The notes under the pieces: generated by a model | Told to the model about the DNA's origin: nothing | The model's database searches: none | The model's input: only the letters and a program-made list of their open reading frames with translations | Program-made: the position numbers and the translations under genes | Source of the DNA: Desulfovibrio sp. | GTDB taxonomy: Bacteria; Desulfobacterota; Desulfovibrionia; Desulfovibrionales; Desulfovibrionaceae | DNA: 16,277 nucleotides | NCBI GenBank assembly: GCA_022837365.1 | Contig: JALHHV010000017.1 | Span: forward strand, 1 to 16,277 | Reading direction: 5' to 3' | Part shown: piece by piece, positions 13,988 through 16,277 of the stretch | Position numbering within the stretch: the stretch's first letter is position 1 | Layout of the letters: the number at the start of each line of letters is the position of its first letter

Positions 13988-14647
13988 ATGCAACAACTCT
14001 ACAATTTCGCAGTGGGTCCCCTGACCTGGGTCGCGTGGGCCGTATTTCTGGGCGGGGCGGCATGGCGCCTGGGCTCCATGTGGGCGCTGGCCCGCAAGAA
14101 GGACATGAACGCCGTGGCCTACATGGACGTGCGCTTCGCCGCGCGGTCCATGGCCCGCTGGGCAACCCCCTTCGCCACGCTGGGCTGGCGGGCCAACCCG
14201 GCCGTCACCGTGGCCACCTTCGCCTTCCACATCTCGCTCGGCCTGTTGCTGCTCTTCGCGCCGGGGCACGCGGTGCTGTGGGACTACGCCTTCGGCGTCA
14301 ATGTCTGGTCGCTGCCGGAAGGCGTGGCCGACGTCCTGACCGTGCTGGTCATCCTGCTGTGCGGGTTCTTCGCGTGGCGCAGGCTCCAGTTGCCCACGGT
14401 CCGCTTCGTCACCCGGCCCATGGACTGGCTGGTGCTGGCGCTGGTGGCCGTGCCGTGCGTCACCGCGTTCCTGGCCAAGCAGCAGATCGGCGACAACCTG
14501 CTGCTGTCCACCCTGCACGTGCTGTCGGGCGAGGCCATGCTGATGGCCCTGCCCTTCACCCGGCTGTCGCACGCCATCTTCTCGCCCTTCACGCGGGCCT
14601 ACATGGGCTCGGAATTCGGCGGGGTGCGCCACTGCCCCGACTGGTGA
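13988..14647 (+). CDS. tmcC: TmcC, membrane cytochrome b-like subunit
   Basis: TmcC anchors the Tmc complex in the inner membrane and, by analogy with NarI/HdrE/DsrM-type subunits, carries b hemes that move electrons across the membrane. The 219-residue product has about five hydrophobic helices (10-34, 72-92, 112-130, 144-163, 168-202). Candidate axial heme ligands are His81, His94, His177 and His195, which lie in or near helices 2 and 5; assignment is inferred. ATG at 13988 has GGAGG eight bases upstream. The gene lies between tmcD (22 bases) and tmcB (30 bases) in one operon. Confidence 0.88.
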   Translation: MQQLYNFAVGPLTWVAWAVFLGGAAWRLGSMWALARKKDMNAVAYMDVRFAARSMARWATPFATLGWRANPAVTVATFAFHISLGLLLLFAPGHAVLWDYAFGVNVWSLPEGVADVLTVLVILLCGFFAWRRLQLPTVRFVTRPMDWLVLALVAVPCVTAFLAKQQIGDNLLLSTLHVLSGEAMLMALPFTRLSHAIFSPFTRAYMGSEFGGVRHCPDW

Positions 14648-14677
14648 CGCCCGCGCCATCCCACGGGAGACAACCAC

Positions 14678-16015
14678 ATGAGCGCAACGGAATTCTCGGG
14701 CATCGCGGAACGCCGCATAGAGGACGCCAACCTCGTGCGGGGCGTGTCCGCCCTCACGCGCGAACGCATCGAACGCGTGGTCAAGGCCGTGACCAAGGGC
14801 GAGGCGGGCGCGCGCCTGGCCGTGTACCACGAAACCTGCATGCGCTGCGGCATGTGCGCCGACGCCTGCCACTACTGCATCTCGCACGACGGCGACCCCA
14901 CCTATTCGCCCGTGGGCAAGATGGAACAGACCATGTGGAAGCTGCTGCGCACCGGCGGCAAGGTGGACCCGGACGACATCTACGGCATGGCCCAGATCGC
15001 CTACACCGAATGCAACCTGTGCCGCCGCTGCGTGCACTACTGTCCCGTGGGCATCGACACCGGCTACGTCATGGGGCTGGTGCGGCGCATCTGCCACCGT
15101 CTGGGCGTGGTGCCCCTGTACATCCAGGACACCGCGCACAGCCATTCCGGCACCATGAACCAGATGTGGGTCAAGGACGACGAATGGCTGGACAGCCTTG
15201 TCTGGCAAGAGGACGAGGCGCGCGGCGAAATTCCCGCCCTGCGCATTCCCTTCGACAAGGAAGGGGCCGACTTCCTGTACTCGGTCATCGCGCCGGAACC
15301 CAAGTTCCGCACCCAGCTCATCTACCAGGCGGCGGTGATCTTCGACCAGGCCGGGGTGGACTGGACCATGCCCTCGGCCCCCGGCTGGGACAACAGCGAC
15401 ATGTGCATGTTCACCGGCGACTACGAGATGATGGGGCGGCTCAAGCGCTGCCACTTCGAGATGGCCCAGAAGCTGAAGGTGCGGCGCATCGTCATGGGCG
15501 AATGCGGACACGCCTTCCGCTCCGTGTACGACGTGGGCAACCGCTGGCTGGGCTGGAAGAACCACCCCGTGCCCATCGTGCATTCCGTGGAGTTCTTCTG
15601 GGAACTGCTGACGGAAGGAAAAATAAAGCTGGCCAAGAAGTTCGACGAGCCGGTGACCATCCACGACCCGTGCAACATCATCCGGGGGCGCGGCCTGATG
15701 GACAAGCTGCGCGAGGTCACCCACGCCCTGTGCTCCAACGTGGTGGAAATGTCCCCCACGCGAGAACACAACCTGTGCTGCTGCGCGGGCGGCGGGGTGA
15801 TCAACTGCGGCCCGCCCTTCAAGGGCGTGCGCCTGGCGGGCAACAAGGCCAAGGCCGACCAGCTGGCCGCCACGGGCGTGCACACGGTGGTGGCCCCCTG
15901 CCACAACTGCCACGGCGGGCTCGAGGACATCATCCACCACTACAAGCTCGGCATGCACACCAAGTTCCTGGGCGACCTGATCTACGACTGCATGGAAAAG
16001 CCCGGCGCCGCGTAG
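14678..16015 (+). CDS. tmcB: TmcB, HdrD-like iron-sulfur subunit
   Basis: TmcB is the cytoplasmic catalytic-type subunit of Tmc, related to heterodisulfide reductase HdrD and DsrK. The 445-residue product has two ferredoxin motifs: C54-x2-C57-x2-C60-x3-C64 and C112-x2-C115-x2-C118-x3-C122-P, for two [4Fe-4S] clusters. Two CCG-type regions follow. The first is degenerate (C243, C258, C276). The second has DPC332, CCC367-369-AGGG and PC408-x2-C411-HGG, suited to a special [4Fe-4S] site as in Hdr. The thiol/disulfide partner, if any, is not known; DsrC has been considered for related subunits. No signal peptide. ATG at 14678 has GGGAGA upstream. It is followed by tmcA after 20 bases. Confidence 0.93.
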   Translation: MSATEFSGIAERRIEDANLVRGVSALTRERIERVVKAVTKGEAGARLAVYHETCMRCGMCADACHYCISHDGDPTYSPVGKMEQTMWKLLRTGGKVDPDDIYGMAQIAYTECNLCRRCVHYCPVGIDTGYVMGLVRRICHRLGVVPLYIQDTAHSHSGTMNQMWVKDDEWLDSLVWQEDEARGEIPALRIPFDKEGADFLYSVIAPEPKFRTQLIYQAAVIFDQAGVDWTMPSAPGWDNSDMCMFTGDYEMMGRLKRCHFEMAQKLKVRRIVMGECGHAFRSVYDVGNRWLGWKNHPVPIVHSVEFFWELLTEGKIKLAKKFDEPVTIHDPCNIIRGRGLMDKLREVTHALCSNVVEMSPTREHNLCCCAGGGVINCGPPFKGVRLAGNKAKADQLAATGVHTVVAPCHNCHGGLEDIIHHYKLGMHTKFLGDLIYDCMEKPGAA

Positions 16016-16035
16016 GCACGGCAAGGAGCACCCCC

Positions 16036-16277
16036 ATGAAGGCACCACGTTCCCTGCCGGTGGCGGCGATTCTGGCGGCCGCGCTGCTGTTCCTGCTGCT
16101 GCCGCCCGTGCCCACGGCCCCGGCGCAGGACGACATGACCCATCTCGCGCCGGACGCGCTGGCCCCGCATTCCCGGCCCGCCGCCCGGTTCGTGCACGAC
16201 ACGCACAACGAAAAGGCCAAGATCGACGAGTGCGGCACGTGCCACCACGGCACCACCGAGGACGGGCGGCGCGACCC
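16036..16277 (+). CDS. tmcA: TmcA, type II tetraheme cytochrome c3 (5' part)
   Basis: TmcA is the periplasmic acidic (type II) cytochrome c3 that takes electrons from type I cytochrome c3 or hydrogenase and passes them to the Tmc membrane complex. The window holds the first 80 codons. They show a Sec signal peptide (MKAPRS, a long Leu/Ala core, cleavage near APAQ at about 28-31) and a first heme site, CGTCHHG, preceded by FVHDTHN, whose His is a likely axial ligand. The remaining heme sites lie past the right edge. ATG at 16036 has AAGGAG nine bases upstream, 20 bases after the tmcB stop. It is the fourth gene of the operon. Confidence 0.9.
   Translation, partial: MKAPRSLPVAAILAAALLFLLLPPVPTAPAQDDMTHLAPDALAPHSRPAARFVHDTHNEKAKIDECGTCHHGTTEDGRRD

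Noticed and set aside
13955..16048. 697-residue open frame on the minus strand opposite tmcC and tmcB
   Set aside because: The sense strand encodes clear TmcC and TmcB cysteine and membrane patterns; the antisense frame is a His/Val/Gly-rich shadow.

Overview
The window looks like a chromosomal segment of a high-GC sulfate-reducing bacterium of the Desulfovibrio/Nitratidesulfovibrio group. The strongest taxonomic evidence is the tmc operon (tmcD-tmcC-tmcB-tmcA, 12610 to the right edge). This transmembrane redox complex is fed by a type II tetraheme cytochrome c3 and is characteristic of Desulfovibrio. A Desulfovibrio-type outer-membrane porin and a Fur box of the Desulfovibrio kind point the same way. 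No insertion sequence, phage gene, CRISPR array or rRNA was seen.

Layout from left to right. 1-124 holds two intrinsic terminators; the first ends something transcribed rightward from outside the window, the second ends the leftward pst operon. 172-3721 (minus) is a phosphate ABC transporter operon transcribed pstS-pstC-pstA. It has a possible Pho-type promoter upstream of pstS, two hairpins between pstS and pstC, and no pstB or phoU before its terminator. 3893-6421 (minus) is a chemoreceptor with Cache, HAMP, PAS and signalling domains. 6422-6831 is intergenic with a nested inverted repeat. 6832-7371 (plus) is a DciA/DUF721 protein, followed by a tRNA-Glu(UUC) with its own terminator. 7763-8353 (plus) is a TetR-type regulator, then a terminator, a TetR-operator-like palindrome and a DUF3313 lipoprotein (8679-9341) that it may control. 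9585-10277 (minus) is an eight-cysteine YkgJ-like protein. 10753-12068 (minus) is an outer-membrane porin broken by a one-base frameshift inside a perfect hairpin. Its promoter carries a Fur box exactly filling the -35/-10 spacer. 12610-16277 (plus) is the tmc operon.

The most interesting non-coding signal lies in the 541-base divergent region between the porin and tmcD. Three palindromes of form CTAC-N7-GTAG start exactly 25 bp apart (12394, 12419, 12444). They lie upstream of a GG-N10-GC sigma-54-type promoter element (12573-12587) just before tmcD. This resembles an enhancer-binding-protein array controlling the Tmc electron-transfer complex. The middle palindrome also sits between sigma-70-like hexamers, so an operator array for a repressor is a real alternative.

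Functionally the window combines phosphate uptake, chemosensing, a DNA-replication accessory protein, a one-gene regulator/lipoprotein pair, an iron-regulated porin and a periplasm-to-cytoplasm electron conduit. Product names were assigned by reading sequence motifs; no database search was possible.
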